23,270 nucleotides of DNA from a virus, in IMG/VR virus record IMGVR_UViG_3300021519_000077, positions 1-23,270 of that record; one strand, given 5' to 3'. Positions 1 to 5,160 of this stretch are shown here, one piece after another. The notes beneath the pieces are model-generated. The model saw nothing but the letters and a program-made list of their open reading frames with translations. It had not been told where the DNA came from and searched no databases. The translations under genes were made by a program, and so were the position numbers. The stretch's first letter is position 1; each line of letters starts with the position of its first letter.

Positions 1-539
1 ACTCTAGGTAATTCAGGTAATACTTCATGATAAATATTAATAATCTCAGAATGAGGGCATGGGGGAATCTTAGAGTCCACCAATATAGTCTTTGACTTAT
101 CTTCTCTTATCTCCTCTTCTCTTATCTTCTCTTCTCTATCTAACGATTCGTGTAATGGTTCATCGTTACTTACAGCGTTACATTCATCGTTACTTATCTT
201 GTTTTTACGATGCTTTGATACTCTTTTAGCTGTTAAAGCCCTATCTTTGGCAGTTTGACTGTTATGTCGGTCATAGTTAGGTAGATATAAATTTGTATCA
301 TCTTTTTCCATCCAACCAGCTTTTAACATAGCATTACAGAACCCTTTGATACCACAGTAACGGTCAAGTAACGATTCTGTAACGGTTGGTGTAACGCCAT
401 TTACTGTATTTAAATCAAACCATGACCAAACACGACAACACTTTCCAACAACTGAATCAGGGTCAATATTCAATTCTTCAGCTATTTTAAATATTTCTAG
501 CTTGTCAAAAATATGAGTTTCAAGTTTTATCCAAGACAT
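1..539 (-). CDS. Phage replication initiator-like protein, partial (C-terminus beyond left edge)
   Basis: An open frame runs from ATG at 539 to the window edge (179 codons, no stop), preceded by GGAGTGAG at good spacing, so the start is firm. The N-terminus (MSWIKLETHIFDKLEIFKIA, then an acidic D-P-D segment, a VWSWFDLNT core, and LPNYDRHNSQTAKDRALTAK) matches, from memory, a conserved N-terminal domain of phage replication proteins that act like lambda O: they bind the origin and recruit host replication factors. A basic stretch (AKRVSKHRKNK) follows, then a charged E/K/R low-complexity linker. It lies three bases downstream of a Cro-like gene, the same order as lambda cro then O. Clustered GTAACG hexamers within the gene support an origin-binding role. 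The initiator role is inference; the conserved phage family membership is fairly sure. Confidence 0.7.
   Translation of the reverse strand, partial: MSWIKLETHIFDKLEIFKIAEELNIDPDSVVGKCCRVWSWFDLNTVNGVTPTVTESLLDRYCGIKGFCNAMLKAGWMEKDDTNLYLPNYDRHNSQTAKDRALTAKRVSKHRKNKISNDECNAVSNDEPLHESLDREEKIREEEIREDKSKTILVDSKIPPCPHSEIINIYHEVLPELPR
100..142. repeat. Period-15 pyrimidine-rich tandem repeat
   Basis: Bases 100-114 and 115-129 are 15-mers differing at one position, and a third degenerate copy follows. On the coding strand they specify repeated E-E-x-I-R pentapeptides. The unit length keeps the frame. It is part of the charged linker of the initiator-like protein and of the strand-asymmetric tract of the candidate origin. 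Confidence 0.6.
164..193. repeat. Iteron-like cluster B: three CGTTAC at 12-bp spacing
   Basis: CGTTAC occurs at 164-169, 176-181 and 188-193, exactly 12 bp apart. The outer two are part of a perfect 14-bp direct repeat (TTCATCGTTACTTA at 159-172 and 183-196). Orientation is opposite to cluster A. A 12-bp period is in frame, so here a protein-level repeat (SNDE) could also explain it. Confidence 0.5.
357..396. repeat. Iteron-like cluster A: four GTAACG at 11-12-bp spacing
   Basis: GTAACG occurs at 357-362, 368-373, 379-384 and 391-396, with spacings of 11, 11 and 12 bp. Because 11 is not a multiple of three, the copies fall in different reading frames of the gene they lie in. The repetition therefore cannot come from a repeated peptide and points to a DNA-level function such as initiator binding sites (iterons). 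Confidence 0.6.
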
Positions 540-542
540 ATC

Positions 543-740
543 TCACTCCTTGTTAAATACATCTGGTCTAAGCATTTCCCTAGTAACTCGGTTCTCTGAT
601 AGCCTCTCAATTTCCTTAATATACTTAAATGGGATATGAGTTTGACCCCATAGCACAACAGTATTGGGTCTAAGTTCTAAAGCCTCAGCCAAGTTTCTTA
701 GTGAGCCAAATTCAATCTTTAATAAATCCATTGGTTTCAT
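543..740 (-). CDS. Cro/YdaS-like helix-turn-helix regulator
   Basis: This 65-aa protein fits the YdaS/Cro family: an N-terminal helix, an HTH segment (FGSLRNLAEALELRPNTVVLWGQ cut by the recognition helix), then IP-x-x-Y-I-x-EIERL and the family's typical LRPDVF ending. In-frame codons extend to 791, but ATG at 740 sits just behind AAAGGA and begins with the normal MKPMDLLKIEF, so it is the better start. Such proteins bind operators as dimers and switch phage early transcription. The gene is the first of a leftward operon and ends three bases before the initiator-like gene, as cro precedes replication genes in lambdoid phages. It probably acts on the inverted repeats at 805-841. Confidence 0.8.
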   Translation of the reverse strand: MKPMDLLKIEFGSLRNLAEALELRPNTVVLWGQTHIPFKYIKEIERLSENRVTREMLRPDVFNKE

Positions 741-804
741 AATTAATTCCTTTCTTTCGTAGAATATACTATACTTAATGAATGTTTGCATATATTATTC
801 GTAT

Positions 805-819
805 TAGGGAAATCCCCTA
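805..819. promoter_or_regulatory. Candidate operator: TAGGG-AAATC-CCCTA inverted repeat
   Basis: TAGGGAAATCCCCTA pairs at six of seven positions around its centre. It lies in the divergent control region between the Cro-like gene and the rightward early operon, where a Cro-like protein would bind. Binding is inferred. Confidence 0.45.
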
Positions 820-821
820 TA

Positions 822-841
822 AAAATATGTGAAAATATTTT
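822..841. promoter_or_regulatory. Candidate second operator: AAAATAT/ATATTTT inverted repeat
   Basis: Exact 7-bp arms (822-828 and 835-841) are separated by GTGAAA. The site lies just upstream of the rightward -35 box. AT-rich palindromes arise easily by chance, so confidence is low. Confidence 0.3.
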
Positions 842-850
842 AAAAAAGTG

Positions 851-879
851 TTGATTTATGAGAATAAATGGAATAATAT
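851..879 (+). promoter_or_regulatory. Rightward early promoter
   Basis: TTGATT (851-856) and TAATAT (874-879) are separated by 17 bp, close to the sigma-70 consensus. They lie about 45 bp before the first start codon of the rightward operon, which is consistent with one promoter serving the whole 926-3822 gene chain. A comparably clear leftward promoter was not found; TATAGT/TATATT boxes near 756-768 on the minus strand lack a good -35. Confidence 0.6.
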
Positions 880-925
880 CTAGTCATGCAGTAAATTTTA
901 TTAAATGAAACGAAAGGGAAATGAG

Positions 926-1012
926 ATGAGAGAATTTATAGAGGCACTAGTAGGATTTGCAGTAATGTTTGGCCCTGCACTAACAATTTGGTTACTACAA
1001 GGAGTTAAATAA
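926..1012 (+). CDS. 28-aa membrane peptide, first gene of early operon
   Basis: ATG at 926 follows AAAGGGAAATGAG. The reading MREFIEALVGFAVMFGPALT continues to a stop at 1010-1012, giving 28 codons. About 18 central residues are hydrophobic, so it could span the inner membrane once. Its stop overlaps the next start (TAATG), and the next gene's AAGGAG lies inside it, which supports real translation. No family is recognised. The alternative is a leader peptide that couples translation into the operon. Confidence 0.55.
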   Translation: MREFIEALVGFAVMFGPALTIWLLQGVK

Positions 1013-1296
1013 TGACTACCTTATGGATTGACCCACTATCTGACGATGGTCAAGAACTAATTGATGATCGTATCAACCAACTTATCAAGACTACTTACAA
1101 TCCAGCTAACTTAGTTAATGAGGCTGTTGCTGAGTTTACAGTTAAAGAAAACCAACAAGTAGCTGACTATATAAACGAAAACAATATGACAGGTCTAGGC
1201 AATTACATTTACTTAAAAACCTATGACTATGCTTATACATTAGCTACACAACAAGCCGAACGCGAATTTCACAATGGAGATTTAAACGATGAGTAA
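1012..1296 (+). CDS. Hypothetical early phage protein, 94 aa
   Basis: The start is well supported: AAGGAG lies about ten bases upstream and the ATG overlaps the preceding stop by one base. The protein is acidic and predicted mostly helical, with no cysteine, membrane segment or recognised motif. It ends eight bases inside the Sak3-type annealing gene, so the two are translationally coupled. That position suggests a role near recombination or host takeover, but nothing in the protein itself shows a function. Confidence 0.7.
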   Translation: MTTLWIDPLSDDGQELIDDRINQLIKTTYNPANLVNEAVAEFTVKENQQVADYINENNMTGLGNYIYLKTYDYAYTLATQQAEREFHNGDLNDE

Positions 1297-1837
1297 ATAC
1301 TTAGAATTACGCAAGATTAACATTAACGAACACACAGAGAAAAAAGGTAAATTTACCTATCTTTCGTGGGCTTGGGCAGTAGATCAGCTATTACAACTAG
1401 ACCCATTAGCTACTTGGACTTATGATCAACCAATGGCTTTTGGTGATACTTTGATGGTGTTTTGCACAGTTGAGGCATTTGGTAAGAAGATGACTGCACA
1501 GTTACCAGTTATGAATAATCAGAATAAAGCTATGTCTAACCCTGATAGTTTTTCAGTAAATACAGCTATGCAACGATGTTTAGCTAAGGCAATAGCGTTA
1601 CATGGTTTAGGTCTTTATATCTACGCTGGAGAGGATATACCAAGTGATGCAATAGATGAGGAGACTCCTGATCTAACTGATTTATGCACTAATTGGTGCG
1701 ACATGATTAATGAGTGCTTAGATATAGATACTTTAAAAGGTGCATACGGACAAGCATATAAAGAGTTAAGTAAAGATAAGGCAGCGATAGATCGGATTTC
1801 TAAAGCCAAAGATAAAAGAAAGGCAGAACTAATATGA
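1289..1837 (+). CDS. Sak3-type (DUF1071) single-strand annealing protein
   Basis: The N-terminal third carries the family signature: an EHTEKKGKFTYLSWAWAV stretch (about residues 14-31) followed by an aromatic-rich segment and, around 85-105, SVNTAMQRCLAKAIALHGLG. These are features of Sak3/DUF1071 annealing proteins, which bind ssDNA and pair complementary strands in phage recombination. Length (182 aa) is close to the compact members of the family. The C-terminal 60 residues are acidic/helical and probably variable. Together with the exonuclease at 2608 and the SSB-like protein at 3227 it forms a lambda Red-like recombination set. The gene overlaps its upstream neighbour by eight bases and its downstream neighbour by four (ATGA). 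Confidence 0.85.
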   Translation: MSKYLELRKININEHTEKKGKFTYLSWAWAVDQLLQLDPLATWTYDQPMAFGDTLMVFCTVEAFGKKMTAQLPVMNNQNKAMSNPDSFSVNTAMQRCLAKAIALHGLGLYIYAGEDIPSDAIDEETPDLTDLCTNWCDMINECLDIDTLKGAYGQAYKELSKDKAAIDRISKAKDKRKAELI

Positions 1838-2022
1838 CATTTAATGAGCAAATAGACTCTTTATTAAGTAAGCAAAAAGAGGTGGATTATCTTGTGATTA
1901 CAACATTAGTCAAAGAATATATTGTTACATGGCCTCAAAATGCAGATTCTAAGTTATGGAATCATCGTGTTGAATCTTTACTGAGGAAAATAGATGAAAA
2001 GTTTGAAAGAACACAGAAGTGA
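1834..2022 (+). CDS. Hypothetical early protein, 62 aa
   Basis: ATG at 1834 overlaps the TGA of the annealing gene (ATGA), so it is probably translated by coupling; AAAGAAAGGCAGA lies upstream. The sequence is helical and charged, with a central hydrophobic patch (YLVITTLVKEYIV) and no recognised domain. Its 3' end overlaps the sigma-like gene by 29 bases and holds that gene's GAGG ribosome binding site. Function unknown. Confidence 0.65.
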   Translation: MTFNEQIDSLLSKQKEVDYLVITTLVKEYIVTWPQNADSKLWNHRVESLLRKIDEKFERTQK

Positions 2023-2158
2023 TAACCATTTTACGCAAGAAGAAGTCGCTTATATCTTGCAAATACCAAGGTTCAAGGTAGAGCAAATAGAAAGAATGGC
2101 ACTTAGAAAACTAGCTTTTATTTTTAAACGCAAGTACAAAAAGGAGGATGTGTTATGA
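1994..2158 (+). CDS. 54-aa stand-alone sigma-70 region 4-like protein
   Basis: ATG at 1994 follows TGAGGAAAATAG. The protein reads MKSLKEHRSDNH, then FTQEEVAYILQIPRFKVEQI, then ERMALRKLAFIFKRKYKKED. The TxEEVxxILxxxRxxVxQIExxALRKL pattern is that of sigma-70 region 4.2, the helix-turn-helix that reads the -35 box and contacts the RNA polymerase beta flap. Regions 1 to 3 are missing, so it cannot be a complete sigma factor. It may be a promoter-specificity appropriator, an activator or an inhibitor of host polymerase. It overlaps the previous gene by 29 bases and the next by four (ATGA). The fold is a confident guess; the role is inference. Confidence 0.75.
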   Translation: MKSLKEHRSDNHFTQEEVAYILQIPRFKVEQIERMALRKLAFIFKRKYKKEDVL

Positions 2159-2343
2159 GTCGAGAATTCTTTTGGTCAATAGTAATAGGTATTCTACTGT
2201 GTGGATTTGTCATTTATTTGACTGAATTAGGTAGAAAATCAGAGGTAAATTGTGCAATGTTAATGGGAGGTTGGCATCCAGACATTCCTAAAAAGTATGC
2301 TGAAATGTGTATCGCTGCTAAACAAGAGAGGAACGACAGGTGA
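2155..2343 (+). CDS. Small single-pass membrane protein, 62 aa
   Basis: AAGGAGG lies six bases before ATG 2155, one of the strongest ribosome binding sites in the window. Residues 5-24 form a clear transmembrane segment (FFWSIVIGILLCGFVIYLT), followed by a polar tail with two cysteines and the motif GGWHPDIPKKY. An N-terminal anchor with a soluble C-terminal domain of about 38 residues is predicted. No lipobox is seen. Its stop overlaps the GTG of the next gene (GTGA). Function unknown. Confidence 0.7.
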   Translation: MSREFFWSIVIGILLCGFVIYLTELGRKSEVNCAMLMGGWHPDIPKKYAEMCIAAKQERNDR

Positions 2344-2618
2344 TTCAACATTATGTAACTGACCAAATATGGTTTCCTTGCGAAACTTGTGGTAAACAAA
2401 TAACGCATCATTCTATGCACGATTGTTTTGTAATGAACCCTGACATTTTACCTACTCAAGAAGAATGGAGATTAGTTTGTAAGATGGTTAAGCAGCAGCG
2501 TGAACTAACCGATGAGGAAATAAATCAAGTTGTTTGGCAACAGAACTTATTGCTTGGTAATGATGATTTAAGAAAGTTTGCAAGAGCAATTTTAAAGAAA
2601 GCGAAAAATGATATATAA
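2340..2618 (+). CDS. Putative zinc-binding early protein, 92 aa (GTG start)
   Basis: The start is GTG at 2340 (GTGA overlap), behind GAGAGGAACGACAG. Residues about 13-29 read FPCETCGKQITHHSMHDC: a CxxC pair followed by HH and HxxC, which could hold one zinc ion. The remaining two thirds are charged and helical, with a W-QQNLLLGNDDLRKFARAIL segment. No family is recognised with certainty. It overlaps the exonuclease gene by 11 bases, so it may be translated together with the recombination proteins. Zinc binding is inferred from spacing only. Confidence 0.65.
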   Translation: MIQHYVTDQIWFPCETCGKQITHHSMHDCFVMNPDILPTQEEWRLVCKMVKQQRELTDEEINQVVWQQNLLLGNDDLRKFARAILKKAKNDI

Positions 2619-3225
2619 AGAAATAGAACAAGGAACTGATGCTTGGTTGCAGATCAGAAAAGGCAAAGTTACTGCATCAAGAGTTGCCGATGTCATGGCT
2701 AAAACTAAAACAGGTGTTTCAGCATCAAGAGGTAATTATCTAATAGAGTTAGCGTTACAAAGGGTTACAGGGGTTATAGAAGCCTCGTATACCAATGATG
2801 CTATGCAATGGGGCAAAGACAATGAACAGACTGCTAGAACAGCGTTTGAGGTTGCTCATAATGTGTTTGTAGATCAAGTTGCGTTCGTTGATCATCCTAC
2901 GATTAAAGACTTTGGATGTAGTCCTGATGGGGTTATTGGTGATTCTTTACTGGAATTGAAGTGTCCGTATCAGAGTGCAGTACATTGGTCATATTTTAAG
3001 GATGGTTGCCCATCTAAATACTATACCCAAATACAAGCACAGATGAGTTGTACAGGTGCTAAGTCGGTCTGGTTCGTATCATTTGACCCAAGGATGCCTC
3101 CTCGATCACAGTTATACATAGAAGAAGTTATGCGTGAAGAAGAATTTATTAAGAAGATGGAAGAAGAAGTTTTGAAGTTCTTGAATGAAGTGGAAGTAGA
3201 AATGCAATTAATGAAAGGTGAATAA
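2608..3225 (+). CDS. YqaJ/lambda-type recombination exonuclease
   Basis: The 205-aa protein matches the YqaJ viral recombinase family of PD-(D/E)xK nucleases, which resect one DNA strand 5'-3' to expose ssDNA for an annealing protein. Visible landmarks: QGTDAWLQIRKGKVTAS (8-24), WGKDNEQTAR with a conserved acidic residue (about E73), GCSPDGVI with catalytic D107, LELKCP giving E116 and K118, and YYTQIQAQM (138-146) with the usual glutamines. All expected catalytic residues are present. The C-terminus is a charged helix. It partners the Sak3-type protein at 1289. Its start lies within the previous gene's last codons, and the next gene begins one base after its stop. Confidence 0.9.
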   Translation: MIYKEIEQGTDAWLQIRKGKVTASRVADVMAKTKTGVSASRGNYLIELALQRVTGVIEASYTNDAMQWGKDNEQTARTAFEVAHNVFVDQVAFVDHPTIKDFGCSPDGVIGDSLLELKCPYQSAVHWSYFKDGCPSKYYTQIQAQMSCTGAKSVWFVSFDPRMPPRSQLYIEEVMREEEFIKKMEEEVLKFLNEVEVEMQLMKGE

Positions 3226-3226
3226 T

Positions 3227-3472
3227 ATGGCCATCAAATGGTATCTGAAAGCAGCAGTATCCGAGTATCAAGATAAAGATGGAAAGGCAAAGAAGAAGTA
3301 TCAATCAATAGGAATCATCTTAGAGACTAAAAATGGGCTTATGTTGAAGTTAGAAACAATCCCCTTATTCTCCCTTAAAGATGGTTGCTTGATTGCTTAT
3401 TTGAACGATCCTGAGCCTAAAGATGCCTTTCCTAAGACTTTAGCTGATATACCTGACGATGTACCTTTCTAG
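3227..3472 (+). CDS. SSB-like small protein with acidic C-terminal tip
   Basis: ATG at 3227 (81 aa) has AAAGGTGA at good spacing and is preferred over an in-frame GTG at 3218 inside the exonuclease gene. The body alternates charged and hydrophobic beta-like strands (IKWYLKAAV, KKYQSIGIILET, LMLKLETIPL, CLIAYLNDP), suggesting a small OB-like fold. It ends in DIPDDVPF, close to the DDDIPF tip by which bacterial SSB recruits partner proteins. Placement directly after an exonuclease and annealing protein supports an ssDNA-binding role. Overall similarity to phage proteins with this architecture is recalled; ssDNA binding is inferred. Confidence 0.65.
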   Translation: MAIKWYLKAAVSEYQDKDGKAKKKYQSIGIILETKNGLMLKLETIPLFSLKDGCLIAYLNDPEPKDAFPKTLADIPDDVPF

Positions 3473-3481
3473 GAGAATATA

Positions 3482-3670
3482 ATGAAACAATACGAATTGA
3501 TTGTTATTGCACTTAGTAAATGGATTAGCCCACTTGATGCACTTCACAAAGCTGGTACTATGAAACTATCAACTAGAGTTGGTGAACTGCGATCTAAAGG
3601 TTACATTATTGAAGATAGATGGCATGAAAGTAGGAAGTTCAAAATGTATAGATTGGTAAAGAAACCATGA
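3482..3670 (+). CDS. HTH_39-like winged-helix protein
   Basis: This 62-aa protein has the layout of the phage HTH_39 family: a first helix (YELIVIALSKW), then ISPLDALHKAGTMKLSTRVG, then ELRSKGYIIEDRW and a short beta wing ending in MYRLVKK. The pattern is a helix-turn-helix with a wing, so DNA binding is expected, but the target is unknown. TAGGAGAATATA precedes the ATG. It overlaps the next gene by four bases (ATGA). It may tune early transcription or act with the recombination proteins. Confidence 0.75.
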   Translation: MKQYELIVIALSKWISPLDALHKAGTMKLSTRVGELRSKGYIIEDRWHESRKFKMYRLVKKP

Positions 3671-3822
3671 CTCCATATATGACTAAAACAGGTGTTCAAA
3701 TAGGTATTAATTGCCAACCTAGGGCATATTTTGAGAATGATCGAGATATGCTCAATCTTCAAAAGGCTCTGTTAAAAAAGGATGTTTCTTGGTGGATGTT
3801 ATTTAAAAACTGGTTTTGGTAA
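3667..3822 (+). CDS. 51-aa hypothetical protein at end of early operon
   Basis: ATG at 3667 overlaps the previous stop (ATGA). The frame reads MTPYMTKTGVQIGINCQPR, a middle segment ending LNLQKALLKKD, then VSWWMLFKNWFW to TAA at 3820-3822. The N-terminus resembles short phage proteins that I recall only loosely, with no known role. The C-terminal dozen residues are very aromatic (four Trp, two Phe), suggesting membrane-interface contact or a hydrophobic docking tail. The gene ends directly against the stop codon of the convergent endolysin gene with no base between them. Confidence 0.6.
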   Translation: MTPYMTKTGVQIGINCQPRAYFENDRDMLNLQKALLKKDVSWWMLFKNWFW

Positions 3823-4359
3823 TTAACCAATCATGGTTGAGGCAGATGTTTGTACATCAGCTACACGCTTCAACCATCCTTTACCATAAGTCTGAAATGT
3901 TGGTAGAGACTTGTAAAAAGCCTCTTTGCTATGACTAAACTTATCTAATAAGTCCTTACCATCAGCCTCTTGAATCGCTTTCATAGTAGCAGGGCCAATA
4001 GCACCATCAGCAGTAACACCAAGGGCTTTTTGTATCATCTTGCGAGCAGCCGATGGGCCAGCGTTGATAGCAAAATCAAATACTGCATAATCAACTCCAA
4101 CAGGTAAATCATCACCCTTTACAGCATCCCAGTAGTCACGCTTATACAGAGGTTTTACATCTTCTTTCTTTAATGCTTTCATATCATCTTGAGTAACTTC
4201 ATGTCCTATATACTTTTCCCAGTTAGCTTGAGTACAACCTAGCATAGTTGAACCTTTACGACCATCTGGTAACTTATTGCCAGGGTCTCTTTCATCATTA
4301 GTAAATCCACCTTCGTGAGCAATAACCATCTCAAACGACTTATCCCAATTACTTAGCAT
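3823..4359 (-). CDS. Endolysin, GH108 glycosidase with C-terminal peptidoglycan-binding domain
   Basis: The 178-aa protein fits the GH108 lysozyme family, which cuts the glycan chains of peptidoglycan at the end of infection. The N-terminus has the characteristic VIAHEGGFTNDERDPGN with the catalytic glutamate at about E16, then GCTQANWEKY and LYKRDYWDA. From about residue 90 the C-terminal half (DYAVFDFAINAGPSAARKMI, DGAIGPATMKAI) matches the peptidoglycan-binding domain usually fused to GH108. No signal peptide is seen, so release needs the holin upstream. It overlaps the holin gene by seven bases; AAGGGTAAAAA precedes the ATG. It is the last gene of the late operon. Confidence 0.9.
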   Translation of the reverse strand: MLSNWDKSFEMVIAHEGGFTNDERDPGNKLPDGRKGSTMLGCTQANWEKYIGHEVTQDDMKALKKEDVKPLYKRDYWDAVKGDDLPVGVDYAVFDFAINAGPSAARKMIQKALGVTADGAIGPATMKAIQEADGKDLLDKFSHSKEAFYKSLPTFQTYGKGWLKRVADVQTSASTMIG

Positions 4360-4754
4360 TTTTTACCCTTCATATCCATGATTTTTTCTAGCGTTCTACC
4401 ACCAAAATAGAATGACATAATTAACATCCCCCATTGACCTAATAACTCTACATAATTGTTATTTACTTCAATATCCCATGCACTCATCATAGCAAAGGTA
4501 GTATAGGTCATTAGAATGAATACAAGCGTCATAGGGCGAATGTTCTTAGATAGCCAAGAGTCAGACATCATGTCAGCTTGAACCCGTTTAGTCAGTTCTT
4601 GTTGCTCGTTCATGTCTGCTTGCAGTTGGGCTAACTCACCGTTCTTTTGCATCTCTAACAGTTTGATTTGAGCCTCTTGTTTAGCCTGTGGGTCTGGGAC
4701 AAACTTATCTACAAGTTTCATCCCAACGCTTAAAATATCATCTATTCCAAACAT
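4353..4754 (-). CDS. Holin, three-TM gene-transfer-agent-release type
   Basis: The 133-aa protein has a helical charged N-terminal domain (about 20-65, rich in K/E/Q) followed by SWLSKNIRPMTLVFILMTY and two or three hydrophobic segments (about 73-92 and 103-118), ending FYFGGRTLEKI. This arrangement, including the SWLSKNIRP and FYFGGRTLEK signatures, is that of the GTA_holin_3TM family. Such proteins form inner-membrane holes that let endolysin out. It lies directly upstream of the endolysin, as expected, and starts in a TAATG overlap with the previous gene behind AAGAGGAAATA. Confidence 0.85.
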   Translation of the reverse strand: MFGIDDILSVGMKLVDKFVPDPQAKQEAQIKLLEMQKNGELAQLQADMNEQQELTKRVQADMMSDSWLSKNIRPMTLVFILMTYTTFAMMSAWDIEVNNNYVELLGQWGMLIMSFYFGGRTLEKIMDMKGKKC

Positions 4755-5017
4755 TATTTCCTCTTTTCTCGTTCTTCAAGCAACTGCACCTTAACCTGTA
4801 GCTGGTGAATATCTTTATAAACTTCTTCTTTTAGTTTATGCCTTGCCTCTGCACTTAAAAATGAGTCTGTAGGTACATTTTCTTTAGTAATTAAAGCAGG
4901 CATTTGACCTTCAATCTTTGTTAATCTAGTAGAAAAGTCTGATACTTGACCTAATAACCATGCTAAACACGCTACAACAATAGGTAATACTGCTTTTAGG
5001 ACATCTTGAATATTCAT
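4754..5017 (-). CDS. Small membrane protein with coiled-coil tail (lysis cassette)
   Basis: Residues 6-23 form one hydrophobic segment (VLKAVLPIVVACLAWLLG). Polar coil-forming sequence follows (FSTRLTKIEGQMPALI, then a K/E/Q-rich helix to the C-terminus). N-terminal anchor plus periplasmic coiled coil is the layout of an inner-membrane spanin, which helps breach the outer membrane, but sequence similarity to known spanins is not evident. VVAC at 14-17 could pass as a lipobox, yet hydrophobic residues continue past the cysteine, so a plain TM anchor is more likely. It overlaps both neighbours (TAATG, ATGA) in the lysis cluster. Confidence 0.7.
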   Translation of the reverse strand: MNIQDVLKAVLPIVVACLAWLLGQVSDFSTRLTKIEGQMPALITKENVPTDSFLSAEARHKLKEEVYKDIHQLQVKVQLLEEREKRK

Positions 5018-5160
5018 TTTTTATTATAAAGTTCAAACAAAGTTTTTACTTTTTCTTCAAGAACAGATACTTTATTATCCATTTTAGCAAGCACAATAAC
5101 AAGCGTTACAAACCCTACTAACAAAGGCCAAATCTTTGCTAGTATGTCTACTGTTTCCAT
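5014..5160 (-). CDS. 48-aa membrane protein in lysis cassette
   Basis: ATG at 5160 shares one base with the previous stop (TAATG) and its own TGA overlaps the next ATG (ATGA), so it sits snugly in the coupled chain. The sequence METVDILAKIWPLLVGFVTL continues with a hydrophobic run to about residue 25 and then a heptad-like charged helix (MDNKVSVLEEKVKTL). One TM plus a short coiled coil is predicted. No strong ribosome binding site is seen, so reinitiation is likely. It could be an extra holin-like or regulatory (pinholin/antiholin) protein. Function is inferred from position only. Confidence 0.6.
   Translation of the reverse strand: METVDILAKIWPLLVGFVTLVIVLAKMDNKVSVLEEKVKTLFELYNKK

Larger units (their letters stand above)
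90..396. other. Candidate phage origin of replication inside the initiator gene
   Basis: Two inverted clusters of GTAACG-type hexamers (357-396 and 164-193) flank an AT-rich patch around 263-310. They are followed by a strongly strand-asymmetric pyrimidine tract (about 97-142, purine-rich on the coding strand). Lambda ori has the same ingredients, iterons then purine-asymmetric AT-rich DNA, inside gene O. The parts are visible; their function as an origin is inferred. Confidence 0.45.

Noticed and set aside
1621-1851. Minus-strand open frame of 76 codons
   Set aside because: Antisense to the annealing gene, which has clear family motifs; no promoter or ribosome binding site.
3816-3838. Bidirectional terminator at the convergent junction
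   Set aside because: Only 5-bp stems without T-tracts on either strand; the two hairpins exclude each other.
4965-4985. Lipobox VVAC making the 87-aa protein an outer-membrane spanin lipoprotein
   Set aside because: Hydrophobic residues continue after the cysteine (LAWLLG), which fits an ordinary transmembrane segment better than a mature lipoprotein N-terminus.
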